Positions 39,781 to 47,827 of a DNA stretch of 54,053 bases are shown in pieces. The position numbers and the translations under genes are program-made. How positions within the stretch are numbered: position 1 is the first letter of the stretch; the number at the start of each line of letters is the position of its first letter. Source of the stretch: CAZNJQ01 sp964573545 (lineage in GTDB: Bacteria > Patescibacteriota > Minisyncoccia > Phycocordibacterales > UBA2135); NCBI GenBank assembly GCA_964573545.1, contig CAZNJQ010000001.1:1-54053 (forward strand). Direction: 5' to 3'. The notes beneath the pieces were generated by a model. It was not told the DNA's origin. It saw only the letters and a program-made list of their open reading frames with translations, and did no database searches.

Positions 39781-40203
39781 TTACTTCGTAACGTCTAGCC
39801 CAATGCTCCGCGCAGACCCTTCTATGATCTTCTCGGCAGCCGCGATGTCGGTTGCGGTCAAATCAGCCATTTTCTTCTCCGCAATTTCTTTTATCTGCGC
39901 CCGGGTCACCTTTCCCGCCCGCACGGTTCGATGCGCGCCGGAGCCTTTCTCGATTCCCGCGGCTTTAAGGAGAAGAGCCGTCGCCGGAGGAGTTTTTAAA
40001 ACAAAACTGAAACTTCTGTCTTCAAAAACGGAAATCTCAACGGGAATCACATCACCCATCATACTTTTCGTCGCTTCATTGAATTTCGTGACGAACTCGC
40101 CGATATTAACACCGGCTTGTCCGAGCGCGGGACCTATCGGCGGTGCAGGATTCGCTTTTCCTGCCGGGATTTGGAGTTTTAATTTTTTTGTTATCTTCGC
40201 CAT
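39781..40203 (-). CDS. rplK: 50S ribosomal protein L11
   Basis: 140 residues. KLKLQIPAGKANPAPPIGPALGQAGVNIGEFVTKFNEATKSMMGDVIPVEISVFEDRSFSFVLKTPPATALLLKAAGIEKGSG and the rRNA-binding C-domain ending ARSIGLDV. The next gene should be rplA (L1); instead a terminator and convergent thyX follow, in line with loss of L1 in many Parcubacteria or relocation outside this window. Confidence 0.97.
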   Translation of the reverse strand: MAKITKKLKLQIPAGKANPAPPIGPALGQAGVNIGEFVTKFNEATKSMMGDVIPVEISVFEDRSFSFVLKTPPATALLLKAAGIEKGSGAHRTVRAGKVTRAQIKEIAEKKMADLTATDIAAAEKIIEGSARSIGLDVTK

Positions 40204-40270
40204 AGTATTATTTTTTGCAGAAATGTAAGCACATCATAGTCGTTGCTTTCAAAAAAAGCAACTCCTGCCG

Positions 40271-40816
40271 CTAGATTTTTTTCACCTGGAGGAAGTCCAA
40301 TTCAACCGGCGTCTCGCGCCCGAACATCGAGACCAGCACCTTGACCTTGCCACGCTCTTCGTCTATTTCAGACACCTTCCCATCCTGGTCTTTAAACGGC
40401 CCGTCAACGATGACGACGGATTCACCGGACTGAAGATCGATTTTGTGCTTCGTGACATCGGTGCTCATGCGGGCAAAGAGGTCATCGACTTCTTTTTTAT
40501 TCACCGGAACCGGATAGATACCCGTGCCGACGAATCCCGTAACGCGCGGCGTGTTGCGGACGACGTACCAAGAATCGTCGGTCACTATCATGTCGACGAG
40601 CACATATCCCGGATAGATTTTCTCACGCTCTTCGACGCGCTTGCCGCCTTTGATGCGTATTTTATTCTCTGTCGGAACCACAACGTTGAATATTTTGTCT
40701 TCCATGCCCAAGGACTCAACGCGCTGTTTCAAATTGCGCGCAACGGCGTCTTCATACCCCGAATACGTATGTATCGCGTACCAATTTCTATCTTGTCGTA
40801 TTTCCTGACGAGCCAT
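40271..40816 (-). CDS. nusG: transcription termination/antitermination factor NusG
   Basis: 181 residues. NGN domain (WYAIHTYSGYEDAVARNLKQRVESLGM, ERIYPGYV-like REKIYPGYVLVDM, VRNTPRVTGFVGTG) and KOW domain (GESVVIVDGPFKDQDGKVSEIDEERGKVKVLVSMFGRETPVELDF). Couples RNA polymerase with the ribosome. Second gene of secE-nusG-rplK. Confidence 0.97.
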   Translation of the reverse strand: MARQEIRQDRNWYAIHTYSGYEDAVARNLKQRVESLGMEDKIFNVVVPTENKIRIKGGKRVEEREKIYPGYVLVDMIVTDDSWYVVRNTPRVTGFVGTGIYPVPVNKKEVDDLFARMSTDVTKHKIDLQSGESVVIVDGPFKDQDGKVSEIDEERGKVKVLVSMFGRETPVELDFLQVKKI

Positions 40817-40862
40817 GGTGTGGATTAAAAATTAAAAGCTAAAAACGAAAAATCGCGACGAA

Positions 40863-41042
40863 TTATGCGACGAACAAATTGAGAAGCTCTGTAAAAAGAA
40901 AATCAAAAAATCCGAGGAAGAAGGCGGTAAGCAGTGAAAAAGCGATAACAATGACGGTAAAGTACGCCGTTTGTCTCCGCGTCGGCCAGCTCACGTGCCG
41001 CAATTCTCCGCGTGTGTTTTTGAGATATTCGATAAAGCTCAT
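40863..41042 (-). CDS. secE: preprotein translocase subunit SecE
   Basis: 59 residues, one membrane helix. MSFIEYLKNTRGELRHVSWPTRRQTAYFT is the conserved amphipathic helix with the WPTR motif; the membrane span follows (VIVIAFSLLTAFFLGFFDFLF). Its stop codon is about 47 nt upstream of nusG, in the standard secE-nusG-rplK order. Short for gene callers because of its length. Confidence 0.93.
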   Translation of the reverse strand: MSFIEYLKNTRGELRHVSWPTRRQTAYFTVIVIAFSLLTAFFLGFFDFLFTELLNLFVA

Positions 41043-41106
41043 AAAATCGGCTTATAAAGTAAGAAAACTAAACGCTGTCCGCAACGGCTACCTACCCTCC
41101 CTTACC

Positions 41107-41165
41107 AAAAAACCCCTCGGGGGGTTATATTGATATATACTATAGAATATCGGATTTGGAGTCAA
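41107..41165 (-). promoter_or_regulatory. promoter and 5'-terminal hairpin of secE-nusG-rplK
   Basis: On the minus strand TTGACT (41160-41165), 17-nt spacer, TAGTAT (41137-41142), start near 41130. The RNA begins almost at once with AACCCC CCGA GGGGTT followed by TTTT (41107-41126): a terminator-shaped hairpin within the first 25 nt. About 65 nt of leader remain before the start codon. Confidence 0.6.
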
Positions 41166-41226
41166 GCGCCTAGATACTAGATAGGAGAACGTGTCCCGTG
41201 TATCGCATAATTCCTAATTCAATTAT

Positions 41227-41625
41227 ATGAACTGCCTCTTCTGTAAAATAACAAAAGGAGAAATACCGTCGCTCAAAGTATACGAAGACGAGAATGCGGT
41301 AGCGTTTCTGGACATCAAGCCCAACAATCCGGGCCACACGCTTCTTATCCCAAAAATCCACGCACGGAACATTTTTGACATCCCGCACGAGGCGCTGTGC
41401 GACTTAATGGAGCCGCTTAAAAAAATCTCCCACGCCGCCAAGGAGGCGACGGGTGCGACTGGCGTTAATATCACGATGAACAATGAGCCGTCGGCCGGGC
41501 AAATAATCTTCCACGCGCACATTCACATTATCCCGCGATTCAACGGGGACAACATGAAGCACAAAACATTAACCGAAGAAGAGATGCACGATATTGCGGA
41601 GAATATACGGGCAAAGCTGGCTTAA
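41227..41625 (+). CDS. HIT family (histidine triad) nucleotide hydrolase
   Basis: 132 residues of the HinT type. CLFCKITKGEIPSLKVYEDENAVAFLDIKPNNPGHTLLIPKIH at the start, and the triad HAHIHIIPRF. Members hydrolyse AMP-lysine or similar phosphoramidates. The CxxC (CLFC) with HAR could bind zinc. No ribosome-binding site precedes the ATG; a CATAAT box 16 nt upstream suggests an almost leaderless message. The stop overlaps the convergent pgk stop by 4 nt. Confidence 0.93.
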   Translation: MNCLFCKITKGEIPSLKVYEDENAVAFLDIKPNNPGHTLLIPKIHARNIFDIPHEALCDLMEPLKKISHAAKEATGATGVNITMNNEPSAGQIIFHAHIHIIPRFNGDNMKHKTLTEEEMHDIAENIRAKLA

Positions 41626-42779
41626 TTCACGGTTCCTGACCTGTGCTGAGCGTCGTCGAAGCATTCCTGACTCCTTTCAAGCGCCTGGATGCCGGGAAGT
41701 GTCCGATGCAAAAGAAACTCGAGCATCGCGCCGCCGCCAGTCGAGATAAAACCAAATCTCTCCTCTTTTCCAAGCCCCGAGACGACCGAGACGGTGTCAC
41801 CGCCCCCTATAAGCGTCCGGGCATTCGCATCAGCGATTGCATTCAAAAGTTCAATAGTTCCTCCGGAGAACCCTTCTTCGAGGTCTCCGAGCGGTCCGTT
41901 CCATAAAATAAATGCGGCTTCCTTAATATGCGCCTTGAGCGTTTGGAGTGTCTGTGGTCCGGCATCCACGATTTTCTCTTCGGGAAGAACATCGGCGGGA
42001 TTTTTAACGACTCTGCCAGCGCCATCCCGCACGACGACATCCGACGGCAGGATAACTGTGCCCTTCTCGACAGAGGAAGCGAGATTGCACACCATGTCTT
42101 CAAATGCAGAAATGCCGATTTCATACCCCTGATCTTTGAAACAATTGTTTGCGAGAGCGCCACCGAGAAAAACAGTGTCGGCAATGGCAGAAAATTTTTC
42201 AGCAAGCGGTAATTTCGTTTTTGCTTTGGCGCCCCCCAGGATGAAGAGGGATGGCCGCGGAGGCGTGAACGCGACAGAAAGATTTTTTATCTCGTCTTCG
42301 AACAGAAGACCCGCATACGACGGCAAAAATTTCGGGAGCGTCACGATCGAGGCGTGGTGACGATGAGAGACGGCAAACGCATCATTGACATACAGCTCCC
42401 CCAAGGACGCAAGTTTCTTCGAGAACGCTTCGTCGTTTGCCTCTTCTTCTTTAAAAAAACGGAGGTTCTCGCACACATAGACGGCATCTTCTTCGGGAGA
42501 AGGAGTAACGCCTGTGCCGAGAAAGTCTCGGATGAATCTGGTTTTCATTATCCGACCCAGATATTCCGCAACAGGCTCAAGTGTCTGACCTGTATGCGAA
42601 TGGTGGCTTATAACGATAGGGAACGCGCCATGTTCTTTCAAAAAACGAAGTGTCGGAAGAACGCGACGAATACGAAAATCGTCTTTAATGGCATTGCCGA
42701 AGATCGGTACGTTGACGTCGATGCGGACGAGCACGCGCTTTCCCTTCAGGCCACCTGCTTCTTTCAAAAAGCGGATCAT
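41622..42779 (-). CDS. pgk: phosphoglycerate kinase
   Basis: 385 residues. Substrate-level ATP formation in glycolysis. RVLVRIDVNVPI, ISHHSHTGQTLEPVAEYLGR, LYVNDAFAVSHRHHASI, the nucleotide loop LGGAKAKTKLPL, FILWNGPLGDLEEGFSGGT and GGGDTVSVVSGLG are visible. The last 15 or so residues (SQECFDDAQHRSGTVN) run past the usual end and are encoded by a small repeat-like insertion at 41633-41671. Overlaps tpiA by 4 nt (ATGA). Confidence 0.96.
   Translation of the reverse strand: MIRFLKEAGGLKGKRVLVRIDVNVPIFGNAIKDDFRIRRVLPTLRFLKEHGAFPIVISHHSHTGQTLEPVAEYLGRIMKTRFIRDFLGTGVTPSPEEDAVYVCENLRFFKEEEANDEAFSKKLASLGELYVNDAFAVSHRHHASIVTLPKFLPSYAGLLFEDEIKNLSVAFTPPRPSLFILGGAKAKTKLPLAEKFSAIADTVFLGGALANNCFKDQGYEIGISAFEDMVCNLASSVEKGTVILPSDVVVRDGAGRVVKNPADVLPEEKIVDAGPQTLQTLKAHIKEAAFILWNGPLGDLEEGFSGGTIELLNAIADANARTLIGGGDTVSVVSGLGKEERFGFISTGGGAMLEFLLHRTLPGIQALERSQECFDDAQHRSGTVN
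41633..41671. repeat. REP-like insertion at the pgk 3' end flanked by 8-bp direct repeats
   Basis: TTCCTGAC at 41633-41640 and 41664-41671 bracket 23 bases including GTGCTGAGCGTCGTCGAAGC, a word type that recurs in intergenic repeats of many bacteria. It supplies the C-terminal tail of PGK. Confidence 0.5.
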
Positions 42780-43540
42780 ACGCGGTGCGCCGTCTTTATA
42801 ATAGAGATAAATTCTTTCGGGTCGATACTCGACCTTCCGACCAAAAGTCCTTCCACGCCGCCATTTTTGAGGAATGCTTCTGCATTCGCGGCAGTGACAG
42901 ACCCGCCGTAGAGAATGGGAACAGAGAACGCAAGCTGTTTTCCGAGCATGTCGCTTAACACCTTCCGGATAAAAATAACAACCTCAAGAAGATTTTCCGG
43001 CGTGTCGGCCTTTTTCGCGCGGGCACCGACGGCCCATATCGGCTCATAGGCGATAATGAGACGTTTCACTTTGCTGCGTGAAACGCGCGCGAGCACGGCG
43101 CGAATCTGGTTCTCCAGAAACGAAAGATATGCCCCCTCGCTGTCTCGTTCCCGCTCGCCGATACACAGCACGGTGCGAAATGGGTATTCAAGGGCCAGCG
43201 TGAGCTTCTTCCGTACGTCTTCATCCGTTTCACCGAGTGCGCGGCGCTCTGAGTGACCGAGAATAACATGCGAAACATCGAGGGAGGCAAGCTGGGCGGG
43301 GGAGATTTCTCCGGTATACGGGCCTTCCGACTCCCAAAAGGCATCCTGTGCTCCAAGGGAAAATTTCGTACCGTTTGTTTTTTGGATAAGCATGCTCAAA
43401 AAAACGGCGGGCGGACAAACAACGACCTGAACATTCCCGAATTTCGCCACAACCCTGATGCGCGCGCATCGCCGAACCGCGTCAGACGCCAGCTTCGGGT
43501 TCATTTTCCAATTGGCAATAAGTAACTTTCGTTTGCTCAT
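42776..43540 (-). CDS. tpiA: triosephosphate isomerase
   Basis: 254 residues. LIANWKMNP with the catalytic lysine, VILGHSERRALGETDE with the histidine, IAYEPIWAVGA with the glutamate, and PILYGGSVTAANAEAFLKNGGVEGLLVGRSS. Two-gene unit with pgk; no gap or eno in the window. Confidence 0.97.
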   Translation of the reverse strand: MSKRKLLIANWKMNPKLASDAVRRCARIRVVAKFGNVQVVVCPPAVFLSMLIQKTNGTKFSLGAQDAFWESEGPYTGEISPAQLASLDVSHVILGHSERRALGETDEDVRKKLTLALEYPFRTVLCIGERERDSEGAYLSFLENQIRAVLARVSRSKVKRLIIAYEPIWAVGARAKKADTPENLLEVVIFIRKVLSDMLGKQLAFSVPILYGGSVTAANAEAFLKNGGVEGLLVGRSSIDPKEFISIIKTAHRV

Positions 43541-43581
43541 TTGTTTATCTTTACAAACTCTTTTAGTTTTATAATTTTTAA

Positions 43582-44889
43582 CTATTCAATTTCTTTCCAG
43601 TCGACGATTTTATACCCGCCAGACGGCCCGGTCGTAAAAAGGACATTCGAAAGCCCTGATTCGTACACGACTTCCGCGGAGTTTTCAAGTGTCACCTTAT
43701 ACGCCGTCACTTCTTTCAAGCTGATGCTATTTTTCAGTTTCACGTCGCCGTGCGGCGCGTATACGAGCAGATCCCCCGAGACGGTGTTTTCCATTTCTAT
43801 CGCTTCTCCGCTGCCACCGCTCTCGGCGCTTCTGTTTTGAGAAATAAATACGACATATGACCCGGGTGTCCCGGAACCGTATGCGCTGACAGAATTTTTC
43901 ACCTCTATGGAGCTTGACGTGAGCCGGTCTGCTGGGTTATCGGCGATAATCCCGGCGCTCGCGGAACCCAGCGAGGAAGAAAGCCGGAGCGTCGCGCTAT
44001 TCTCTACCTCGACATTCCCGACAACCCACAGCATACCCGCGATAGTGACCGTCGGAGTCCCCGTTATCTTCAGGTCGCAATTAATCTTCACGGGGCCGAT
44101 CACGCGGTCAGTTTTTATTTGATACGGACACGGCGAATTGATGACGCCGCCAGATTCAGCGATCGCTTCAAGGTCTGCTATCTGGCCGTCGGTGAGCGGC
44201 ATTGTCGTCGTCGCAAGCGGTTCGCTTCCGGGATGAAGAGTACCGCCGACCGTCGAATTGACGATTGTCTGATAGTACGCGTCCGCTCCGACAGTCGAAT
44301 CTCTCACTGTCGCGGCATACGCAGAACTATCAAGCGCCACGCCGTCGATAAGACCTCCGGAGCCAGCAGATATGACGTCCCCTGTCGCAGTATTACTATT
44401 CTCCCCGGTGACCGGACCGTTTGAAAAAATATTGCCGACGACTGATGCTGTGTTCTTCATGTGGAGCCCGCCAGCACCGACTTGTACGCCATAGAAAAAC
44501 GAGGCGCCAAGCGTACGAAGAAGCGCGACTTGCGTTTTTCGGATGTTTACACCGGAACTCCCGGATGCGACAACTTCTTTTTCTTCCGAAGAAACGTCGG
44601 TAATCGTCGTCGTCGCGCTGTTGCCGAGAAGCGTGAGAACGCTCACTGTGCCCACCGGCTTTCCCCGCTTAAGCCTGTAAACCACATCTTCCTGGGCCGC
44701 TTCCGAAAGAAAGTAGCCGCTCTTCCCCTGAAAACCCGTCCGCGCAGCCTTCTCTTCTTTGAGCGCGGTTGCCGACGTTGTGACGGTAGCGACGAGCGTC
44801 ACGCCGACCAAAAACAAAACCACGGCAATCGCCGCCTGCCCCCGATTGGTTCCCGGAGTATGGCTTTTAGTTTTTAGTATGTAAGACAT
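43582..44889 (-). CDS. PilX-like pilus-associated surface protein
   Basis: 435 residues. N-terminal TNRGQAAIAVVLFLVGVTLVATVTTSATALKEEKAA resembles the helix of PilX/minor-pilin-like proteins, though a true prepilin cleavage motif with Glu5 is not present. After a helical segment the protein is Gly/Ser/Thr/Asn-rich with short repeated strand-like units (KNTASVVGNIFSNG, ENSATLRLSS, VKNSVSAYGSG, MENTVSGDLLVYAPHGDVKLKNSISLKEVTAYKVTLENSAEVVYESG), which suggests a right-handed beta-helix or stacked hairpins. Last gene of the pil operon, 39 nt after the next pseudopilin. Adhesion or surface display is an inference. Confidence 0.65.
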   Translation of the reverse strand: MSYILKTKSHTPGTNRGQAAIAVVLFLVGVTLVATVTTSATALKEEKAARTGFQGKSGYFLSEAAQEDVVYRLKRGKPVGTVSVLTLLGNSATTTITDVSSEEKEVVASGSSGVNIRKTQVALLRTLGASFFYGVQVGAGGLHMKNTASVVGNIFSNGPVTGENSNTATGDVISAGSGGLIDGVALDSSAYAATVRDSTVGADAYYQTIVNSTVGGTLHPGSEPLATTTMPLTDGQIADLEAIAESGGVINSPCPYQIKTDRVIGPVKINCDLKITGTPTVTIAGMLWVVGNVEVENSATLRLSSSLGSASAGIIADNPADRLTSSSIEVKNSVSAYGSGTPGSYVVFISQNRSAESGGSGEAIEMENTVSGDLLVYAPHGDVKLKNSISLKEVTAYKVTLENSAEVVYESGLSNVLFTTGPSGGYKIVDWKEIE

Positions 44890-44928
44890 GAAGGGGTATG
44901 AAGAAAGTTTAAATATACGACAACACTA

Positions 44929-45480
44929 CTAATCCTGATAACTTCTCCGCAAAACCGCGGTGTCGTAGAAATTATACGACTCGGTGATGCCGCGTGCTTC
45001 GCGCTCTGCTGTCATTTCAACTTTGACCGCCTGTGATGTCGTCGATGCGGTTATGGCATAAAAAACAAGGTTTGTGACCTGGACGCGCGACGTAAGCGGG
45101 CGCGGCATCCCGGCGCCTTCTTTCATGACAAGCGTTCCGTTCGAGAGAGAGAATTCGCGAGTTGTCGGCGTCGTGTCATTTGAACTCACGATCGTCGAGA
45201 GCCGCAGCACGCCGGGGTTTCCGCCCAAGGTGCTTCCAGGAATATCGATTGCATCCGCGAGACGCACCTCGCGCATCATGCGCTCAAGCGCGAACCCCGC
45301 TTCGGTGATGACGCTCCGCTTGATCCTCGCCTTGGCATTCGCCACCGTGACAAGAGAAACCGTGTTAATGACCATGACCGAAAGCAGCGCGACAATGCCC
45401 GCATAGATGACGGTTTCAAGAAGGCTTATCCCTGCGGTACGGCTTTTTGCACTATATGTATGTGTGCGCAATACTGCCAT
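44929..45480 (-). CDS. type IV pilus pseudopilin
   Basis: 183 residues. Type III signal: SRTAG|ISLLETVIYAGIVALLSVMVINT, with the conserved Glu at +5 (LLE). The body has a long N-terminal helix (GFALERMMREVRLADAI) and a beta-rich C-terminus. The start at 45480 directly follows the preceding stop (TAA-T-ATG). Resembles PilW/GspJ-type minor pilins. Confidence 0.8.
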   Translation of the reverse strand: MAVLRTHTYSAKSRTAGISLLETVIYAGIVALLSVMVINTVSLVTVANAKARIKRSVITEAGFALERMMREVRLADAIDIPGSTLGGNPGVLRLSTIVSSNDTTPTTREFSLSNGTLVMKEGAGMPRPLTSRVQVTNLVFYAITASTTSQAVKVEMTAEREARGITESYNFYDTAVLRRSYQD

Positions 45481-45481
45481 A

Positions 45482-46045
45482 TTAATTTTGGAAAAGATTC
45501 GCGATATACGTGCCAACATCAACGCGCCGCTCTCCGACCTCTCCCGCGTCCCACTGCACGGAGAGCGTTACTTGCTTCGTGTCAGGGTCAAGTGTTTTCG
45601 CGTCCGGCGACGTGCTTGCCACGATCTGCGAATCGGCGTCCCTTCGGTAGACTTCCTCGACAGTAAGCGTTCTCGTAAATACATCGTCAATGCGGAGCGC
45701 CGCGCCCGTGGCAAGCGCCCACGTGCTCGTCGTGGCATTGAATATCGGATAATAGATTATGCCCGGTTGAAGCGGTTCGAAATGCACACTCCAGCTCGTA
45801 TCTCTGAGAACTCGCGCCACCTCGAGCCCTTCTTCGGCGAGGAAATTCGCTTGTGTTTTTTCAAAGCTGTTCTTGATGACCTTAAACGCAAATTGGTTCG
45901 TTGTGGCGAGAGTCACGAGCGAAGCGGCGATAATGGCAAACGAGATGAGTGTCTCAAGAAGACCGAAGCCGGCGCGGGAACTTGTGACATGTGACACCAT
46001 GCCGACAATCTTTGTTTTTGTATTTTTATGCTTTCGTATTTCCAT
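45482..46045 (-). CDS. type IV pilus pseudopilin, PilV/GspI-like
   Basis: 187 residues. Signal SSRAG|FGLLETLISFAIIAASLVTLATTN, then NFLAEEGLEVARVLRDTSW, the segment found in PilV-like minor pilins after the helix. The C-terminal part is beta-rich. Middle of the pilin cluster. Confidence 0.8.
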   Translation of the reverse strand: MEIRKHKNTKTKIVGMVSHVTSSRAGFGLLETLISFAIIAASLVTLATTNQFAFKVIKNSFEKTQANFLAEEGLEVARVLRDTSWSVHFEPLQPGIIYYPIFNATTSTWALATGAALRIDDVFTRTLTVEEVYRRDADSQIVASTSPDAKTLDPDTKQVTLSVQWDAGEVGERRVDVGTYIANLFQN

Positions 46046-46083
46046 ATCTCACGGTCAATGGCCACATATCACGCGTTAAATGT

Positions 46084-46587
46084 TCATTCTTGAATACTCG
46101 CAAGTCCTGTCGCCAAGACAAGCACTGTCCGCGTGCGCGAACCGTCGGATTTTAACCGGAATGTGATAGTCCCGTCATTGTCTGTCTCACCGGTAAGTTT
46201 TTTGAAGACAACGTCGCTTCCGCCGCCGGAAACCGATATGGCAGACATCTCTATTGTCGTCGGGAGAACGAATTTCTCGTTGCCGGATGCGCCGGGAACA
46301 TATGACGCACCGGTAAAAAGAGTCAGGGAATCTTGCTCAAAATGAATGCCGTATCGGGAACCTCCTTCCGCGGCAACCGTCTTGCTGCGCGCCTGCGAGA
46401 GGAGCGACACTCCCATATCTGCGGCAGCATCCAAGTCTGCGTTCTGTTTGAACAACGAAAACGACTGGAAGCCGACGGTCGACATGAGCAGAAAAATGGC
46501 GATGACGACAATGATTTCAATAAACGAAAATCCTCCGGCAAAAACGCCGCGACGAAGGATAACTGGCAGTGTCGGCATCGCATCCAC
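46084..46587 (-). CDS. type IV pilus pseudopilin, FimT/GspH-like
   Basis: 167 residues. Signal FAGG|FSFIEIIVVIAIFLLMSTVGFQS and then ADMGVSLLSQARSKTVAAEGGSRYGIHFEQDSLTLF, the GspH/FimT pattern. 23 nt after pilC. Peptidase PilD and the motor PilT are not in the window. Confidence 0.85.
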   Translation of the reverse strand: MDAMPTLPVILRRGVFAGGFSFIEIIVVIAIFLLMSTVGFQSFSLFKQNADLDAAADMGVSLLSQARSKTVAAEGGSRYGIHFEQDSLTLFTGASYVPGASGNEKFVLPTTIEMSAISVSGGGSDVVFKKLTGETDNDGTITFRLKSDGSRTRTVLVLATGLASIQE

Positions 46588-46610
46588 CTTAGTATTATAC
46601 CCTACCTTCC

Positions 46611-47825
46611 TTAGACATTTCCAAGAACCGAATAGAGCGGGGTTATCATAGAGACCGCGAAGAAACCGACGCCCGCCCCGATAATCACCATAAGGAACGG
46701 CTCAATAATGACGGAGAGGTCTTTTGTCTCTTCTGCGACACTGTCTTCATAGAACAACGCAAGTTTCCCCAGCATCTCGGAGAGTTTGCCTGTTTCTTCT
46801 CCGACGGCGACCATCTCGCCGACCAAGACAGGATAGAGGTCTTCGTGCGCGGCGAACACCGATGAGAGCGAATCTCCCCGCTGGACACTGCCGCGCGCAG
46901 TTTCCATGACTTTTTTAAAAAGAGTATTTTGGACGACATCGCGCGTCGTATCAATGGCTGCAACAAGCGGCACTCCCGCAGAGAGGAGGGATGAGAGCGT
47001 CCGAGCGGTCCGAGCCGCGTTCACTTCACGGACAATGCCTTTGATAATCGGTATTTTCAAAAACACGGCGGACAAGAAATGCTTTCCCGCGCGAGAGCGC
47101 AAGAACCAGGCGATGAGAGCGATAATCGCGACAGCGATTGCAAGGAATAACAACGCGTCATTAATGAGGAAATTGCTTATGCCGATGATGATGCGGGTCA
47201 TGAGGGGTAATTCAAGACCAAGTTCGCGAAACGTCCCTGAAAGAATGGGAACAACATAAATAAGCATGAGTATCCCGATCGTGATCATCACCGCGATGAT
47301 AATCACCGGATAGATCAATGCGCCGCGGATTTTTCTGATAAGCGCATAACTCCGCTCCAGATGCTCCCCTACGATTTTTAAAGACCCCGGGAGGCTTCCC
47401 GACTCCTCGCCGGCGCGCGTCATCGATACCGCAAGTCCGGAAAAAACATCCGGGTATTTCGCAAACGCATCCGAGAGCGGGATACCCTTCGCGATATCTT
47501 CCCTAAGCGCTCCCACGATCTCTCTGAATCTTTTGTTCTTCATCTGCCTGCCCAAAACATCGAGCGCGCGGGAGAGCACAAGTCCTGCCTCGATCATGGA
47601 GCCTAAATTTTTCATGAACACGATCTTGTCCGAGTATCCGATGTGTCCTAAAAGTTTTTCAATGTATTCGATAAACAGCAACTTGCTCCCGCGCATCTCC
47701 TCGGCGACGATAACGCGCTCGCGCCGGTCTTTCATTTGGCGTACGAGGGCAAACCGGTCAGGCGCCTCCGCCTCTCCGGAGATAATCGTGCCCTCCGCCG
47801 TCTGAGCTTTGTATTTAAAACGCAT
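46611..47825 (-). CDS. pilC: type IV pilus inner-membrane platform protein PilC/GspF
   Basis: 404 residues, two GspF domains with membrane helices: FMKNLGSMIEAGLVLSRALDVLGRQ and TRTLSSLLSAGVPLVAAIDTTRDVVQN; GEESGSLPGSLKIVGEHLE and VGEETGKLSEMLGKLALFYED are the paired repeats. Begins 2 nt after pilB. Confidence 0.95.
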   Translation of the reverse strand: MRFKYKAQTAEGTIISGEAEAPDRFALVRQMKDRRERVIVAEEMRGSKLLFIEYIEKLLGHIGYSDKIVFMKNLGSMIEAGLVLSRALDVLGRQMKNKRFREIVGALREDIAKGIPLSDAFAKYPDVFSGLAVSMTRAGEESGSLPGSLKIVGEHLERSYALIRKIRGALIYPVIIIAVMITIGILMLIYVVPILSGTFRELGLELPLMTRIIIGISNFLINDALLFLAIAVAIIALIAWFLRSRAGKHFLSAVFLKIPIIKGIVREVNAARTARTLSSLLSAGVPLVAAIDTTRDVVQNTLFKKVMETARGSVQRGDSLSSVFAAHEDLYPVLVGEMVAVGEETGKLSEMLGKLALFYEDSVAEETKDLSVIIEPFLMVIIGAGVGFFAVSMITPLYSVLGNV

Positions 47826-47827
47826 GT

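Noticed and set aside
41107..41127. Terminator for an unseen plus-strand gene
   Set aside because: No plus-strand gene precedes it, and the T-run is on the minus strand right after the secE promoter; treated as a leader hairpin instead.
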